64,000 nucleotides of DNA from Actinomycetota bacterium (GCA_019639075.1 JAHBSO010000006.1:62001-126000); one strand, 5' to 3'; counted from the first letter of the stretch, positions 31,831 to 41,673 are shown. The notes: generated by a model from the letters alone, not told the origin. Numbers and translations are program-made.

Positions 31831-32961
31831 ATGTCAGCGGAGCGACGACCGATGGAGCTGGGCGACCTGCGTCGCCACCACCTGTCGCTCGTCGTCGAGG
31901 CACTGGCCGCCGAAGGTCCGCGGTCGCGGGCGGAGCTGGCCCAGGGGATCGGCCTCACCAAGGCCACCGTCTCGGCCCTCGTGGCGGACCTCGTCGACCG
32001 TGGCCTCGTCGCCGAGCGCGAGGCGCGTCGGGAGGGTCGGATGGGCCGACCCGGCATCGACCTCGAGCTGCGCTCGGCCCACATCGGTGCGCTCGGCCTG
32101 GAGATCCGGGTCGACGAGGTGGCGGCCTGCGTCGTCGACCTCGCGGGGACCGTGCGCTCCCTGCACCGCCGGTCCGGCGACAACCGACGGGCCCGCCCGG
32201 CCACGGTGGTCGACCGCCTCCTCGGTGTGGCCCGCAGCGCACTCGACGACGCGGCGGCACAGGACGTCCGCTCGATCGGTGGAGCGCTCGCGGTGCCCGG
32301 GCTCGTCACCACCGACGGCGACGCGCTGGTCGTCTCCCCCAACCTCGACTGGCACGAGGTGGTGCCCTCGTCGCTCGGCGCCGAGCTCGGCCTCGAGCTC
32401 CCGGTCGAGAACGAGGCCAACCTCGCCGCGCTGGCCGAGCTCCGACACGGCGTCGGCCGCGACCTGGCGTCGTTCGTCCTCGTGTCGGCCGGCGTCGGCG
32501 TCGGCGGCGCCCTCGTCCTCGACCGCTCGCTCGTCCGTGGCTTCCACGGGTTCGCGTGCGAGGTCGGGCACGTCGTCGTCGACCCCTCCGGTCCCCGGTG
32601 CGCGTGCGGGGCCCGCGGTTGCCTGGAGGCCGTCGTCGGACGGGCCGCCGACGCGTCCCCGGCCGTCGTCGCCGACGCCCTCGGCTCCGCCCTGCGCTCG
32701 GTCGTCCACCTGGTCGACCCCGAGGCCGTGGTGCTCGGCGGACGGTTGGCGGAGGTGCCCGGCCTCGTCGCGGCACTCGCCGAGCGCCTCGCGGTCGACA
32801 CGCTCGGCGGGCGAACGCACCCGTGCGAGGTCCGGACCTCGACCCTCGGCCTCGACGCCGCGCTGATCGGCGCCGCCACCGCCACCCTCGACGACGTCGT
32901 CGCCGACCCCACGACCATCCCGACCGCCGAGACGTCCGCCGACGACCAGCAGAGCGCCTGA
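31831..32961 (+). CDS. ROK-family transcriptional repressor (XylR-like)
   Basis: A 376-residue protein from ATG 31831. The N-terminal winged helix is GPRSRAELAQGIGLTKATVSALVADLVDRGL. The ROK sugar-kinase fold follows, with NLDWHEVVPSS, ENEANLAALAELRHG and VGVGGALVLDRSLVRGFHGF. The zinc motif CxCGxxGCLE (CACGARGCLEA) is intact. It lies 12 bp before xylA in the same direction and should repress xylA-xylB-epimerase, with xylose or a similar sugar as inducer. The C-terminal 20 residues are an acidic, probably disordered tail. Confidence 0.9.
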   Translation: MSAERRPMELGDLRRHHLSLVVEALAAEGPRSRAELAQGIGLTKATVSALVADLVDRGLVAEREARREGRMGRPGIDLELRSAHIGALGLEIRVDEVAACVVDLAGTVRSLHRRSGDNRRARPATVVDRLLGVARSALDDAAAQDVRSIGGALAVPGLVTTDGDALVVSPNLDWHEVVPSSLGAELGLELPVENEANLAALAELRHGVGRDLASFVLVSAGVGVGGALVLDRSLVRGFHGFACEVGHVVVDPSGPRCACGARGCLEAVVGRAADASPAVVADALGSALRSVVHLVDPEAVVLGGRLAEVPGLVAALAERLAVDTLGGRTHPCEVRTSTLGLDAALIGAATATLDDVVADPTTIPTAETSADDQQSA

Positions 32962-32973
32962 CCGGAGGATCCC

Positions 32974-34167
32974 ATGACCAACGCCCTCGAACCCCGACCG
33001 GAGCACAAGTTCACCTTCGGGCTGTGGACCGTCGGCTGGCAGGCCCGCGACCCGTTCGGCGACGCCACCCGACCCCCGCTCGACCCGGTCGAGACCGTGC
33101 ACCGGCTCGCCGGCCTCGGCGCCCACGGGGTGACGTTCCACGACGACGACATCGCCCCGTTCGGCAGCGACGGCACCGAGCGCGAGCAGCACCTGAAGCG
33201 CTTCCGCGAGGCGCTCGACGCCACCGGCATGGTCGTCCCCATGGTCACGACCAACCTCTTCACCCACCCGATGTTCAAGGAGGGCGCGTTCACCGCCAAC
33301 GACCGCGACGTCCGACGCTTCGCCGTCCGCAAGGTCATGCGCAACCTCGACCTGGCCGCCGAGCTCGGCGCGCAGACCTACGTCTTCTGGGGTGGGCGGG
33401 AGGGCAGCGAGGTCGACGTGGCCAAGGACGCCCGGGCCGCGCTCGACCGGTACCGCGAGGCGATCGACCTGCTCGCCGCCTACGTGCTCGACCGCGGGTA
33501 CGGCATCCGCTTCGCCCTCGAGCCCAAGCCGAACGAACCGCGGGGCGACATCTTCCTGCCGACCGTCGGCCACGCGCTCGCGTTCATCTCGACGCTCGAC
33601 CACCACGAGATGGTCGGCCTCAACCCCGAGGTCGGCCACGAGCAGATGTCGAACCTCAACATGACCCACGCCGTCTCGCAGGCGCTCTGGCAGGGGAAGT
33701 TGTTCCACATCGACCTCAACGGGCAGCACGGCCCGAAGTTCGACCAGGACCTCGTCTTCGGCCACGGCGACCTGCTGAGCGCGTTCTCGCTCGTCGACCT
33801 CCTCGAGCACGGCGGCCCCGGGGGCGGGCCGGCCTACGACGGTCCGCGGCACTTCGACTACAAGCCGCTGCGGACCGAGGCGATCGACGGCGTCTGGGAG
33901 TCGGCGGCCGCCAACATGCGCACCTACCTCCTCCTGAAGGAGCGGTCGGCAGCGTTCCGGGCCGACCCCGAGGTGCAGGAGGCCCTCGCCGCGGCCCGGG
34001 TGCCCGACCTCGCGGTGCCGACCCTGGCCGACGGCGAGAGCTTCGAGGACCTGCTCGCCGACGATGACGCCTTCGACGCCTTCGACCCCGACGCCGCCGG
34101 CGAGCGCAGCCACGGCGCCGTCCGGTTGGACCAGCTCGCCGTCGAGCACCTCCTCGGGGCCCGGTAG
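32974..34167 (+). CDS. xylA: Xylose isomerase
   Basis: A 397-residue enzyme of the short, actinobacterial class I type, starting at ATG 32974 with GGAGG upstream. [18 protein letters not shown] opens the protein; the catalytic His is in [29 protein letters not shown] and [11 protein letters not shown] carry metal-ligand Glu and His residues, and [16 protein letters not shown] the metal-binding Asp residues. It converts D-xylose to D-xylulose, and D-glucose to fructose more slowly. It is the second gene of the ROK-xylA-xylB-epimerase operon. Confidence 0.96.
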   Translation: MTNALEPRPEHKFTFGLWTVGWQARDPFGDATRPPLDPVETVHRLAGLGAHGVTFHDDDIAPFGSDGTEREQHLKRFREALDATGMVVPMVTTNLFTHPMFKEGAFTANDRDVRRFAVRKVMRNLDLAAELGAQTYVFWGGREGSEVDVAKDARAALDRYREAIDLLAAYVLDRGYGIRFALEPKPNEPRGDIFLPTVGHALAFISTLDHHEMVGLNPEVGHEQMSNLNMTHAVSQALWQGKLFHIDLNGQHGPKFDQDLVFGHGDLLSAFSLVDLLEHGGPGGGPAYDGPRHFDYKPLRTEAIDGVWESAAANMRTYLLLKERSAAFRADPEVQEALAAARVPDLAVPTLADGESFEDLLADDDAFDAFDPDAAGERSHGAVRLDQLAVEHLLGAR

Positions 34168-34169
34168 CG

Positions 34170-35561
34170 GTGCCGCTCGTCGCCGGGGTCGACTCGTCGA
34201 CCTCCGCATGCAAGATCGAGGTGCGCGACGCCGACACCGGGACCCTCGTGGCCTCCGGGCGGGCGCCGCACCCGGCCACCAACCCGCCCCGCAGCGAGCA
34301 GCACCCCGACGCGTGGTGGGACGCGTTCGAGGCCGCGGCGACGGGCGCCGACCTGTTCGGTCGGAACCGACCGGCGGCCATCTCGGTGGCCGGGCAGCAG
34401 CACGGCCTCGTGGTCCTCGACGAGGCCGGCGCGGTGTTGCGCCCGGCCAAGCTCTGGAACGACACCGAGTCGGCGCCGGACGCGACGGCGCTGGTCGATC
34501 GTCTCGGCGCGGAGGCGTGGGCGGCGGCGTGCGGGAGCGTGCCGGTCGCCAGCTTCACCGTCACGAAGCTGGCGTGGCTGCACCGGGTCGAGCCCCGCAC
34601 CTTCGACCGGGTCGCTCGCGTGCTGCTGCCCCACGACTGGCTCACCCACCGGTTGACCGGCGAGGTCACCACCGACCGGGGCGACGCCTCCGGCACCGGC
34701 TGGTGGTCGCCGGCCGAGGAGCGCTACCGACCGGAGGTCCTGGCCAGTGTCGACGAAGGTCTGTCGACCGACCTGCTGCCCCGGGTGCTGGGCCCCACCG
34801 AGGTCGCCGGGGAGTGGGACGGCATCGTCGTGGGCCCCGGGACCGGCGACAACATGGCCGCCGCGCTCGGGCTGGGCCTCCGTGTCGGGGACCTCGCGCT
34901 GAGCCTCGGCACCAGCGGCACCGCGTTCACCGTGAGCGATCGACCGACCGCCGACGCCTCGGGCGCCGTCGCCGGCTTCGCCGACGCATCCGGTCGCTAC
35001 CTCCCCCTCGTGTGCACGCTCAACGCCACGAAGGTCACCGACGCCGTCGCCCGTCTGCTGGGCGTCGACGCCGCGGGCCTCGACGCGCTCGCCCTCGCCT
35101 CGCCCCCGGGGGCCCGCGGCCTCGTGCTGGTGCCGCACCTCGACGGCGAGCGCACGCCGAACCGGCCCGACGCCCGCGGCTCGCTGTTCGGCATCGGCTC
35201 CGGCGTCGAGCGCACCGACCTCGCCCGCGCCGCGGTCGAGGGGGTGGTGGCCAACCTGCTGGCCGGTGCCGACCACCTGCCGACCACCGAAGGTCGGATC
35301 CTGCTCGTCGGTGGAGGGTCGCGGAGCGCGGCCTTCCGGCGGTCGGTGGCCGACCTGACCGGGAGACCGGTGGTGGTGCCCGACGAGGACGAGCTCGTGG
35401 CCCGAGGTGCGGCGGTCCAGGCTGCAGCGGTGCTGCACGGCACCTCGATCGACGCCGTGGCCGACGCGTGGCACCTGAACCGCGGCCGGGTGGTCGAACC
35501 CAACCGGCTGGTCGACGGCGCGGCGATCCGGGCGGTCCACGCGGACGCGAGCGGCGCATGA
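34170..35561 (+). CDS. xylB: Xylulokinase
   Basis: A 463-residue FGGY carbohydrate kinase from GTG 34170, two bases after the xylA stop. The N-lobe has LVAGVDSSTSACKIEV and a ISVAGQQHGLVVLD segment typical of xylulokinase. LLPHDWLTHRLTGEVTTDRG and SGTGWWSP follow. The C-lobe phosphate motif is ALSLGTSGTAFTVS, and ILLVGGGSRSAAFRRSVADL is the late FGGY signature. It phosphorylates D-xylulose to D-xylulose-5-phosphate for the pentose phosphate pathway. Its stop overlaps the start of the epimerase gene. Confidence 0.94.
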   Translation: MPLVAGVDSSTSACKIEVRDADTGTLVASGRAPHPATNPPRSEQHPDAWWDAFEAAATGADLFGRNRPAAISVAGQQHGLVVLDEAGAVLRPAKLWNDTESAPDATALVDRLGAEAWAAACGSVPVASFTVTKLAWLHRVEPRTFDRVARVLLPHDWLTHRLTGEVTTDRGDASGTGWWSPAEERYRPEVLASVDEGLSTDLLPRVLGPTEVAGEWDGIVVGPGTGDNMAAALGLGLRVGDLALSLGTSGTAFTVSDRPTADASGAVAGFADASGRYLPLVCTLNATKVTDAVARLLGVDAAGLDALALASPPGARGLVLVPHLDGERTPNRPDARGSLFGIGSGVERTDLARAAVEGVVANLLAGADHLPTTEGRILLVGGGSRSAAFRRSVADLTGRPVVVPDEDELVARGAAVQAAAVLHGTSIDAVADAWHLNRGRVVEPNRLVDGAAIRAVHADASGA

Positions 35562-36385
35562 CCGTCGAGCTCGTCGAGTTGCGGGCGGGGCCCGCGTCGG
35601 CCCGCGTCGCGATCGGGGTGGGCGGTCGCCTCGCCCAGCTCGACCTGGGCTCCGGGTCGCTGCTGCGAGGCCCGGACGCCGCGTTGGGCTGGTCGGCCTG
35701 GGGCGCCTACCCGCTGGTGCCGTGGTCGAACCGCATCCCCGGGGGTGCGCTGGCCGTGGGCGACGTGCGGGCGGACGTCCCGGTCAACTGGCCCGACGGC
35801 AGCGCCATCCACGGGCTCGTGGCGTCGGCCCCGTGGGACGTCGTCGACCACACCGGTCGGTCGCTCGACCTCGCCGTCGACGTGGATCTCGCTCCCTGGA
35901 AGCTCCGCTGCCACCAGCGCTTCGACCTCTCCCCCGACCGGTTGCGCCACGAGCTGGTCGTGCGCAATCGGGGCGAGCGGTCGGTGCCGGCGGGGATCGG
36001 CGTCCACCCCTGGTTCCGGGCCGGGCCGGTGCGGGTGCCGGCCGACGAGTCGTGGCCGGGCGAGCCGCTGCCGACCGGGTCGCCCGTGCCGGTCGAGGGG
36101 AGCGGCGACCTCCGGGTGTCGTCGGTCCCGCCGACCATGGACCGCTGCTTCACCTCGCTCACCGAGCGGTTCGTCGAGGCCCCCGGTGTGCGCCTCCGCT
36201 GGGAGGGGCCGGTCACCCAGGTGGTCGTGTACACCGGCGAGCCGGGGTGGGTGGCGATCGAACCGGTGACCATGGCCAACGACGGGTTCGGTCTGGCCGA
36301 GCGTGGCATCGCCGGCCACGGCGTCGTGCACCTCGCTCCCGACGACGAGCTCCGAGTGGCCTACACCTACGAACCGGTGCCGTAG
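35558..36385 (+). CDS. Aldose 1-epimerase family protein
   Basis: A 275-residue galactose-mutarotase-fold protein from ATG 35558, in the xylB stop. Key segments are YPLVPWSNRIPGG, SAIHGLVASAPWDV (first catalytic His), PAGIGVHPWFRAG (second His) and VYTGEPGWVAIEPVTMANDGF, with the acid Glu. It interconverts alpha and beta anomers of aldoses, here most likely xylose before isomerisation. As last gene of the xyl operon its position matches that role. It ends 1 bp from the convergent DUF2264 gene. Confidence 0.9.
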   Translation: MTVELVELRAGPASARVAIGVGGRLAQLDLGSGSLLRGPDAALGWSAWGAYPLVPWSNRIPGGALAVGDVRADVPVNWPDGSAIHGLVASAPWDVVDHTGRSLDLAVDVDLAPWKLRCHQRFDLSPDRLRHELVVRNRGERSVPAGIGVHPWFRAGPVRVPADESWPGEPLPTGSPVPVEGSGDLRVSSVPPTMDRCFTSLTERFVEAPGVRLRWEGPVTQVVVYTGEPGWVAIEPVTMANDGFGLAERGIAGHGVVHLAPDDELRVAYTYEPVP

Positions 36386-36386
36386 G

Positions 36387-38249
36387 TCAGCCGGCGCCCT
36401 CGACGAAGCGGTCGAGGCGGTCGAGCAGCTCGGTCGTCGCGTCCGGCGCCGTGGCGGGGTCGACGGCGCCCGGTCGCTCCGACGCCCCCAACGCGGCGGC
36501 GAAGAGGTGGACGCCGGGTTCGACCGATGCGGTGAGCGCCGGGACGATCGTGTGCGGGAACATCAGGTTGGCGTTGACCGGGAGCGCTCGCACCTGGCCC
36601 CGACGCGACCACCCGATCCGTCCGACGGCCACCGAGGCACCCGCCTCGCTGGCCGCGACCGCACGGGCGACGTCGCGCTCGTCGTCGGCCGGCGGACCGC
36701 TCGCGAAGCCCTGGGGATCCCAGGGCAGGGCGAAGCCGGTCTCGGTGACGCGGAGCGGCCGGCCGGTGTCGATCCGGTGGATCCGCACGTGCCACGGCGC
36801 GCCGGCGGCCACGAGCGTGTCGACCACCACGTCGGCGAACGGGGACCACCGGGTGAGCACCAGGCCGTCGTCGACCTCGGCCCGGTCGATGCCGGTGCGC
36901 ACGCGGCGGACCTCGATCGCCGGGTCGGTGACGGCCAGCATCGAGTCGGTCGTCGTCTCCCCGAACACCGGCTCGAGGTCGCCGCTGAATCCGTAGCGGC
37001 TGGAGTAGGCGAACTTGCGGTACTTCGCGGCCGACTGCTCGAACATCGTCCGGTCGGGTCCGGTGCGACCGAAGAAGGCCACGACCTGGTGCTGGTCGCG
37101 GGCCACCACCATCGACGGGGGATCGAGGGTGACCGGTGGGCCGGCCGGTTCGGGCGCCACCTCGTCGCTCGTCCAGAACGGATGGTCCTCGGGCGCGGCG
37201 AGGGCGAGGAACGCCTTCATGCACCAGTACGGCGACCCGGCCGAGTTGTAGGACTCGCTCATCCGGCGGTTGTCGTAGCCGTAGCCGACGCTGAGCACCC
37301 CGTCCCGGTCGCTGATGGGACGTTGCGCCCACCAGCGGAGGTGGCGGAGCGCGAGCCCCTTGACCTCACCCCACGGGAGCGCCTCCTCGTCGGCGAGGGC
37401 CAGCGCACCCCAGAAGCTGCCCTGCGCGAACCGGTAGGTCTGGCTCCGGCCGTAGGGGACGGCGGCGCCGTCGGCGGCGAACCATGTCCGGACGTCGGGC
37501 GCGAAGCGGTGGGCGCGCTCGACCCATCGGGCGGCGTGCGCCCGGTCGCCGAGCCCCGACGCGGCGAGGAGCAGCCCGTAGGTGTGGAACGCGAACGGGA
37601 CGTAGTGGTCGACGTTGCCGGTGAACCCGTCGACGTACCAGCCGTCGCCGAGGGCGAAGGACTCGAGCTGTTCGAGCGACCGCTCGCGGGCATCGTCGTC
37701 GACGTCGACCCCGACCCGTTCGAGCCCGGCCTGCACCAGCAACCGGAAGAACTGCCAGTTGTTGGGCGCCGGCTCGTGCCGTTCGACGCCGCGCAGCCAC
37801 TCGATCACCCGCTCCTTGGCCGCGGCCGGGAGCGGGTCCCACAGGTGTTCGGGGGTGAACGCCAGGCCCACCCCGATCGCCGCCATCTCGACCATGCGCT
37901 GGTCGACGTCGGTGGTGCACGGTCCCCAGTACTCCTCGTGGTCGGGGTCGGTGCCGTTGACCAGGCCATCGCGCCAGCGGTCCCAGTGGTCGAACCGCCC
38001 GCCGCCGGCGACGAGGGGGACGATGCCCCAGAGCGGCCGGGCCCAGCCCTCCAGTTCGGCGACGCGCGCCGGGAACACCGCGCCGAAGGTGCCGAGCCGG
38101 GCGCGGGCGCCGCCCGGCGAGAGGTTCCGGACCACCGGGTCGACGAGGTCGAGGACGGCCTGCTGGACCTCGGCTCGGGTGGACAGGGGGTTGCCCGCCA
38201 TCGGGTTCGCCCACGGTCCGAGATCGGTCGCCGGGAGTCCTGGTGCCAT
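36387..38249 (-). CDS. DUF2264 protein (alpha/alpha-barrel carbohydrate-active enzyme)
   Basis: A 620-residue protein from ATG 38249; a second ATG lies at 38201. It has the DUF2264 pattern: RPLWGIVPLVAGGGRFDHWD, EYWGPCTTDVDQRMVEMAAI, NNWQFFRLLVQAGLERVG, GWYVDGFTGNVDHYVPFAFH and SYNSAGSPYWCMKAFLALA. The helical N-terminal two thirds suggest an (alpha/alpha)6 barrel like unsaturated glucuronyl hydrolases. No signal peptide is present, so it works inside the cell on small oligosaccharides. DUF2264 genes often accompany pectin or rhamnogalacturonan use. It is divergent from the LacI gene, with a shared palindrome overlapping its start region. Confidence 0.83.
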   Translation of the reverse strand: MAPGLPATDLGPWANPMAGNPLSTRAEVQQAVLDLVDPVVRNLSPGGARARLGTFGAVFPARVAELEGWARPLWGIVPLVAGGGRFDHWDRWRDGLVNGTDPDHEEYWGPCTTDVDQRMVEMAAIGVGLAFTPEHLWDPLPAAAKERVIEWLRGVERHEPAPNNWQFFRLLVQAGLERVGVDVDDDARERSLEQLESFALGDGWYVDGFTGNVDHYVPFAFHTYGLLLAASGLGDRAHAARWVERAHRFAPDVRTWFAADGAAVPYGRSQTYRFAQGSFWGALALADEEALPWGEVKGLALRHLRWWAQRPISDRDGVLSVGYGYDNRRMSESYNSAGSPYWCMKAFLALAAPEDHPFWTSDEVAPEPAGPPVTLDPPSMVVARDQHQVVAFFGRTGPDRTMFEQSAAKYRKFAYSSRYGFSGDLEPVFGETTTDSMLAVTDPAIEVRRVRTGIDRAEVDDGLVLTRWSPFADVVVDTLVAAGAPWHVRIHRIDTGRPLRVTETGFALPWDPQGFASGPPADDERDVARAVAASEAGASVAVGRIGWSRRGQVRALPVNANLMFPHTIVPALTASVEPGVHLFAAALGASERPGAVDPATAPDATTELLDRLDRFVEGAG

Positions 38250-38250
38250 G

Positions 38251-38278
38251 CTGCAAAGCCTTGCACAAAGCTTTGCAG
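38251..38278. promoter_or_regulatory. LacI-type operator between DUF2264 and LacI genes
   Basis: CTGCAAAGC (38251-38259) and GCTTTGCAG (38270-38278) are perfect 9-bp inverted arms around CTTGCACAAA. The inner CTTGCACAAAG is itself a partial dyad. The site lies directly upstream of the DUF2264 ATG and 19 bp before the LacI start, so repression of both would be efficient. Confidence 0.75.
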
Positions 38279-38297
38279 CCTGGGTACCGTGCTCGAC

Positions 38298-39272
38298 GTG
38301 AACGTTCGAGCGACGCTGGCCGACGTTGCCGCCCTCGCCGGCGTCCACCCGTCGACGGTGAGCCGGGCGCTGAACCACCCGCAGCTCGTGGCCCCCGCCA
38401 CCCGCGACCGCGTCCAGGCCGCGGCCGCCGAGCTGTCGTTCACGCCCAACCCGCTCGCGCAGGGCCTGCTCCGGGGGCGCACCGGCGCCGTCGCCATGCT
38501 GGTGCCCGACATCGCGAACCCCTACTTCGCCGCCCTCGCCCAGGCCGCCCAGGCCGCGGCGTCGGCCCGGGGCCTGGTCCTGATCATCGCCGAGACCCGC
38601 CACGACGAGGTCGAGGAGGCGCGGGTGCTCGACCTCCTGCGGGCGCGGGTCGACGGGGTGATCTGCTGCTCGCCCGTGCTCGACCGCCCGCCCACCGGGG
38701 CGCCGCCCGTCGTCCACGTGAACCGGCGGACCGCCGGCGTCCCGGCCGTCACCATCGACCAGCGAGCCGTCGTCGGGCTGGCCCGCGAGCACCTCGAGGG
38801 TCTCGCGCACGACCGCATCGCATGGCTGCTCGGGCCCGAGGGCTACTGGTCGACCGGCGAGCGTCGCGCCGCGCTCGACGCGACGACCGCGCTGCGGCCC
38901 CACGACGTCGTCCTGGTCGACGTCGATCCCGACTTCGACGGCGGGTTCGGCATGGTCGACCGCGTCCTCGACACCGGCGCCACCGCCGTGGTCGCGTTCA
39001 ACGACCTGATGGCGCTGGGCGTGCTCGCCGGACTGGCCGCGGCGGGCCGGCGGGTGCCGGAGGACATCAGCGTCGTCGGGTCCGACGACGTGCGCGCCGC
39101 CGCGATGTCGTGGCCGCCGCTCACCACCGTGACCGGTCGCCTCGACGACGTGGGGCGATCGGCCGTCGCCCTCGTCGGCGCGCTGCTCGACGGCGACCGC
39201 CCCTCCGACGTCAGCCTCGAACCGGCCCTCGTCGCCCGCCGCTCGACCGCACCTCCCGGGAGGTCCACGTGA
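38298..39272 (+). CDS. LacI-family transcriptional repressor
   Basis: From GTG 38298 the protein has 324 residues (MNVRATLADVAALAGVHPST); GTG 38289 is an alternative. The LacI headpiece is textbook: TLADVAALAGVHPSTVSRAL, then NHPQLVAPATRDRVQAAA and the hinge FTPNPLAQGLLRG. The periplasmic-binding-protein-like core begins VAMLVPDIANPYFAALAQA and ends with EDISVVGSDDVRAAAMSWPP and LTTVTG. It should bind the palindrome at 38251-38278 and control DUF2264 and its own operon of sugar-acid genes. The effector is unknown, but the operon suggests a sugar acid or a degradation product. Confidence 0.92.
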   Translation: MNVRATLADVAALAGVHPSTVSRALNHPQLVAPATRDRVQAAAAELSFTPNPLAQGLLRGRTGAVAMLVPDIANPYFAALAQAAQAAASARGLVLIIAETRHDEVEEARVLDLLRARVDGVICCSPVLDRPPTGAPPVVHVNRRTAGVPAVTIDQRAVVGLAREHLEGLAHDRIAWLLGPEGYWSTGERRAALDATTALRPHDVVLVDVDPDFDGGFGMVDRVLDTGATAVVAFNDLMALGVLAGLAAAGRRVPEDISVVGSDDVRAAAMSWPPLTTVTGRLDDVGRSAVALVGALLDGDRPSDVSLEPALVARRSTAPPGRST

Positions 39273-40252
39273 CCCGGCCCGCGCCCGTGGGGCCCGGCAC
39301 CGCCGGGTGGACGACCGACGACGTGATCGCCCGGATCGTCCCCCGCCGCCGCATCGTCGGGATGTCCGCCATCCTCCTGCCCCTCGACGCGCCGGGCCGG
39401 ATCGACTGGCCGGCGTTCGAGGCCCACGTCGCCCGCACGGCGGACGCCGGCCTCACCCCCGCGGTCGACATGGACACCGGCTACGTCCAGTTGCTCGACG
39501 ACGCGACCCGCACCGAGGTGCTCGACCGGACGACCGCCCTCGTCGGTGGCGGCTTCGTGGCCGGCGCGTTCGTCGCCGACGAGCCGGGCGCACCGCTCGA
39601 CCTCGACGCCTACCGGCGCGCGATGGCGGCGATCGCCGCCCGGGGCGGCACGCCGGTCGTCTTCCCTTCCCACGGCCTCAACGAGCTCCCCGATCCCGCG
39701 CTGGTCGACGCGCTCGCGACCCTCGGTGCCGACGTCGACCGCTTCATCGGCTTCGAGCTCGGCGCGATGTTCGTGCCCTACGGACGGATCTACGGGCTCG
39801 ACGCCTACCGCGCCCTGCTCGAGATCCCGTCGTGCATCGGGGCCAAGCACTCCTCGCTCGACCGCACCCTCGAGCTGGAGCGGCTCGCGCTCCGGGACGA
39901 GGTCCGACCCGACTTCCACGTCTTCACCGGCAACGACCTGGCCATCGACATGGTCATGTACGGGAGCGACTACCTGCTCGGCCTCTCGACCTTCGCGCCG
40001 GACCTGTTCGCCCGGCGCGACGCGCTCTGGCTGGCGGGCGACCCGGCGTTCTACGAGCTGAACGACAAGCTCCAGTACCTGGGTCACCTCGCCTTCCGCG
40101 ACCCGGTGCCCGGCTACCGACACGACGCGGCCATGTTCCTGCACCTCCGGGGATGGGCCGCGACCGATCTGGTGCCGGAGGGCGTGCCCCGCCGCCCCGA
40201 TACCGACCGCGATCTCCTCCGCACCCTCGCCGTCGATCTCGGGATCCTCTGA
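39269..40252 (+). CDS. DapA/NanA-like aldolase family protein
   Basis: A 327-residue (beta/alpha)8 protein from GTG 39269, in the LacI stop. RRIVGMSAILLPLDAPGRID and LVGGGFVAGAFVAD are the strand-1 and strand-3 regions of dihydrodipicolinate synthase-like lyases. The Schiff-base Lys is probably in SCIGAKHSSLDRTLEL, and FHVFTGNDLAIDMVMYGSDY follows as in the family. Members cleave or form 2-keto-3-deoxy sugar acids, dihydrodipicolinate or sialic acid. In this operon a 2-keto-3-deoxy-acid aldolase or dehydratase for sugar catabolism is the best guess. The usual YxxxxG/Tyr is not obvious. Confidence 0.8.
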   Translation: MTRPAPVGPGTAGWTTDDVIARIVPRRRIVGMSAILLPLDAPGRIDWPAFEAHVARTADAGLTPAVDMDTGYVQLLDDATRTEVLDRTTALVGGGFVAGAFVADEPGAPLDLDAYRRAMAAIAARGGTPVVFPSHGLNELPDPALVDALATLGADVDRFIGFELGAMFVPYGRIYGLDAYRALLEIPSCIGAKHSSLDRTLELERLALRDEVRPDFHVFTGNDLAIDMVMYGSDYLLGLSTFAPDLFARRDALWLAGDPAFYELNDKLQYLGHLAFRDPVPGYRHDAAMFLHLRGWAATDLVPEGVPRRPDTDRDLLRTLAVDLGIL

Positions 40253-41673
40253 TGTACACGCAGATCCGCAAGCTCCGGACGGTCGAGGACGTGCGTGCCC
40301 ACCTCGCGGCGGGCGGCATCGACCTCCCGTTCGCCTCGGAGCCGTCGCCGTCGCTCCTCGCGTCGCCGGTGACCTTCACCGACGGCAGCGCCGGCTCGTA
40401 CACGCTCCCGAACCGCTTCGCCGTCCTCCCGATGGAGGGGTGGGACGGGACCACCGACGGCCGGCCCACCGATCTCGTGGAGCGCCGGTGGCGCCGCTTC
40501 GCCTCGTCCGGTTGCGGTCTGGTGTGGGGCGAGGCCACGGCGGTCCGCCCGGACGGCCGGGCCAACCCCAACCAGCTCGTCGCCGCACCGGAGAACGCCG
40601 ACGGTCTCGCCGGCCTCCGATCGCTGCTGGCCGAGGACCAGGTGGTCGGGCTCCAGCTCACCCACTCGGGCCGGTGGTCGAGGCCCGACGGCGCCCCGGC
40701 GCCGCGCACCGCCTACCGCCACCCCGTGCTCGACGCCAGGGCCGGTGACGCCGACGACGCGGTGTTCGACGACGTCGAGCTGGACGAGTTGGTCGACGAC
40801 TACGTGCGCGCGGCGCGGGTCGCGGCCGACGCCGGGTTCGACTTCGTCGACGTGAAGCACTGCCACGGGTACCTGCTCCACGAGCTGCTGTCCGCCCGCG
40901 ACCGGCCGGGCCGGTACGGCGGCGACCTCGAGGGGCGCACCGCGTTCCTCCGCGCCGTGGTGGCGGGCATCCGGGCCGAGGTCCCCGAGCTGGCGGTGGC
41001 CGTGCGGCTCTCGGTCTACGACATGGTCCCGTTCCGGCCCGGACCCGGCGGCACCGGGGTCCCCAGCACCGAGGGCGCGTACCCCTACGCGTTCGGCGGC
41101 GACGGGACCGCCGTCGGCCTCGACCTGGCCGAACCCCACCGGTTCGTCGACGCGCTCGTCGATGCGGGCGTCGGCCTGGTCTGCGTCACCGCCGGCAGCC
41201 CGTACTACAACCCGCACATCCAACGTCCGACCTACTTCCCGCCGTCGGACGCGTACCTCCCGCCGGAGGACCCGCTCGTCGGGGTGGCCCGCATGCTGGC
41301 CGCCACCGCCGAGCTCACCGCGGCGCACCCCGAGGTCACCTTCGTGGGATCGGGCTTCACCTACCTCCAGCAGTGGCTCCCGAACGTCGCGTCGGCCGTG
41401 GTCGCCGCCGGTGGCGGCCAGGTGGTGGGGCTCGGGCGGATGATGCTGTCGTACCCGCACCTGCCCGCCGACGTCCTCGCCGGTCGGCCGCTCGACGCGG
41501 GCCTCCTCTGCCGGACCTTCAGCGACTGCACCACCGCGCCCCGCCACGGGCTGGTGTCGGGCTGCTACCCGATCGACGACTTCTACAAGACCAGCGACGA
41601 CCGGGCCCGGCTCATCGAGATCAAGCGCCGGGCGAAGGCGGCCATGACCGGGACCGGGGACGACGATGCCTGA
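40252..41673 (+). CDS. OYE-like NADH:flavin oxidoreductase
   Basis: A 473-residue protein; the ATG at 40252 overlaps the upstream stop (TGATG). It is a long OYE-type barrel. LPNRFAVLPMEGWDGTTDG is the strand-1 region, VVGLQLTHSGRWSRPDG the substrate-His loop, and DFVDVKHCHGYLLHELLSAR and DRPGRYGGDLEGRTAFLRAV are 2,4-dienoyl-CoA reductase-like signatures. VVGLGRMMLSYPHLPADVL is the FMN-phosphate loop. The C-terminus is short, with no iron-sulfur or second flavin domain, despite cysteines near CRTFSDCTTAPRHGLVSGC. It likely reduces or oxidises an enone or a sugar-derived keto acid with FMN. Confidence 0.85.
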   Translation: MYTQIRKLRTVEDVRAHLAAGGIDLPFASEPSPSLLASPVTFTDGSAGSYTLPNRFAVLPMEGWDGTTDGRPTDLVERRWRRFASSGCGLVWGEATAVRPDGRANPNQLVAAPENADGLAGLRSLLAEDQVVGLQLTHSGRWSRPDGAPAPRTAYRHPVLDARAGDADDAVFDDVELDELVDDYVRAARVAADAGFDFVDVKHCHGYLLHELLSARDRPGRYGGDLEGRTAFLRAVVAGIRAEVPELAVAVRLSVYDMVPFRPGPGGTGVPSTEGAYPYAFGGDGTAVGLDLAEPHRFVDALVDAGVGLVCVTAGSPYYNPHIQRPTYFPPSDAYLPPEDPLVGVARMLAATAELTAAHPEVTFVGSGFTYLQQWLPNVASAVVAAGGGQVVGLGRMMLSYPHLPADVLAGRPLDAGLLCRTFSDCTTAPRHGLVSGCYPIDDFYKTSDDRARLIEIKRRAKAAMTGTGDDDA

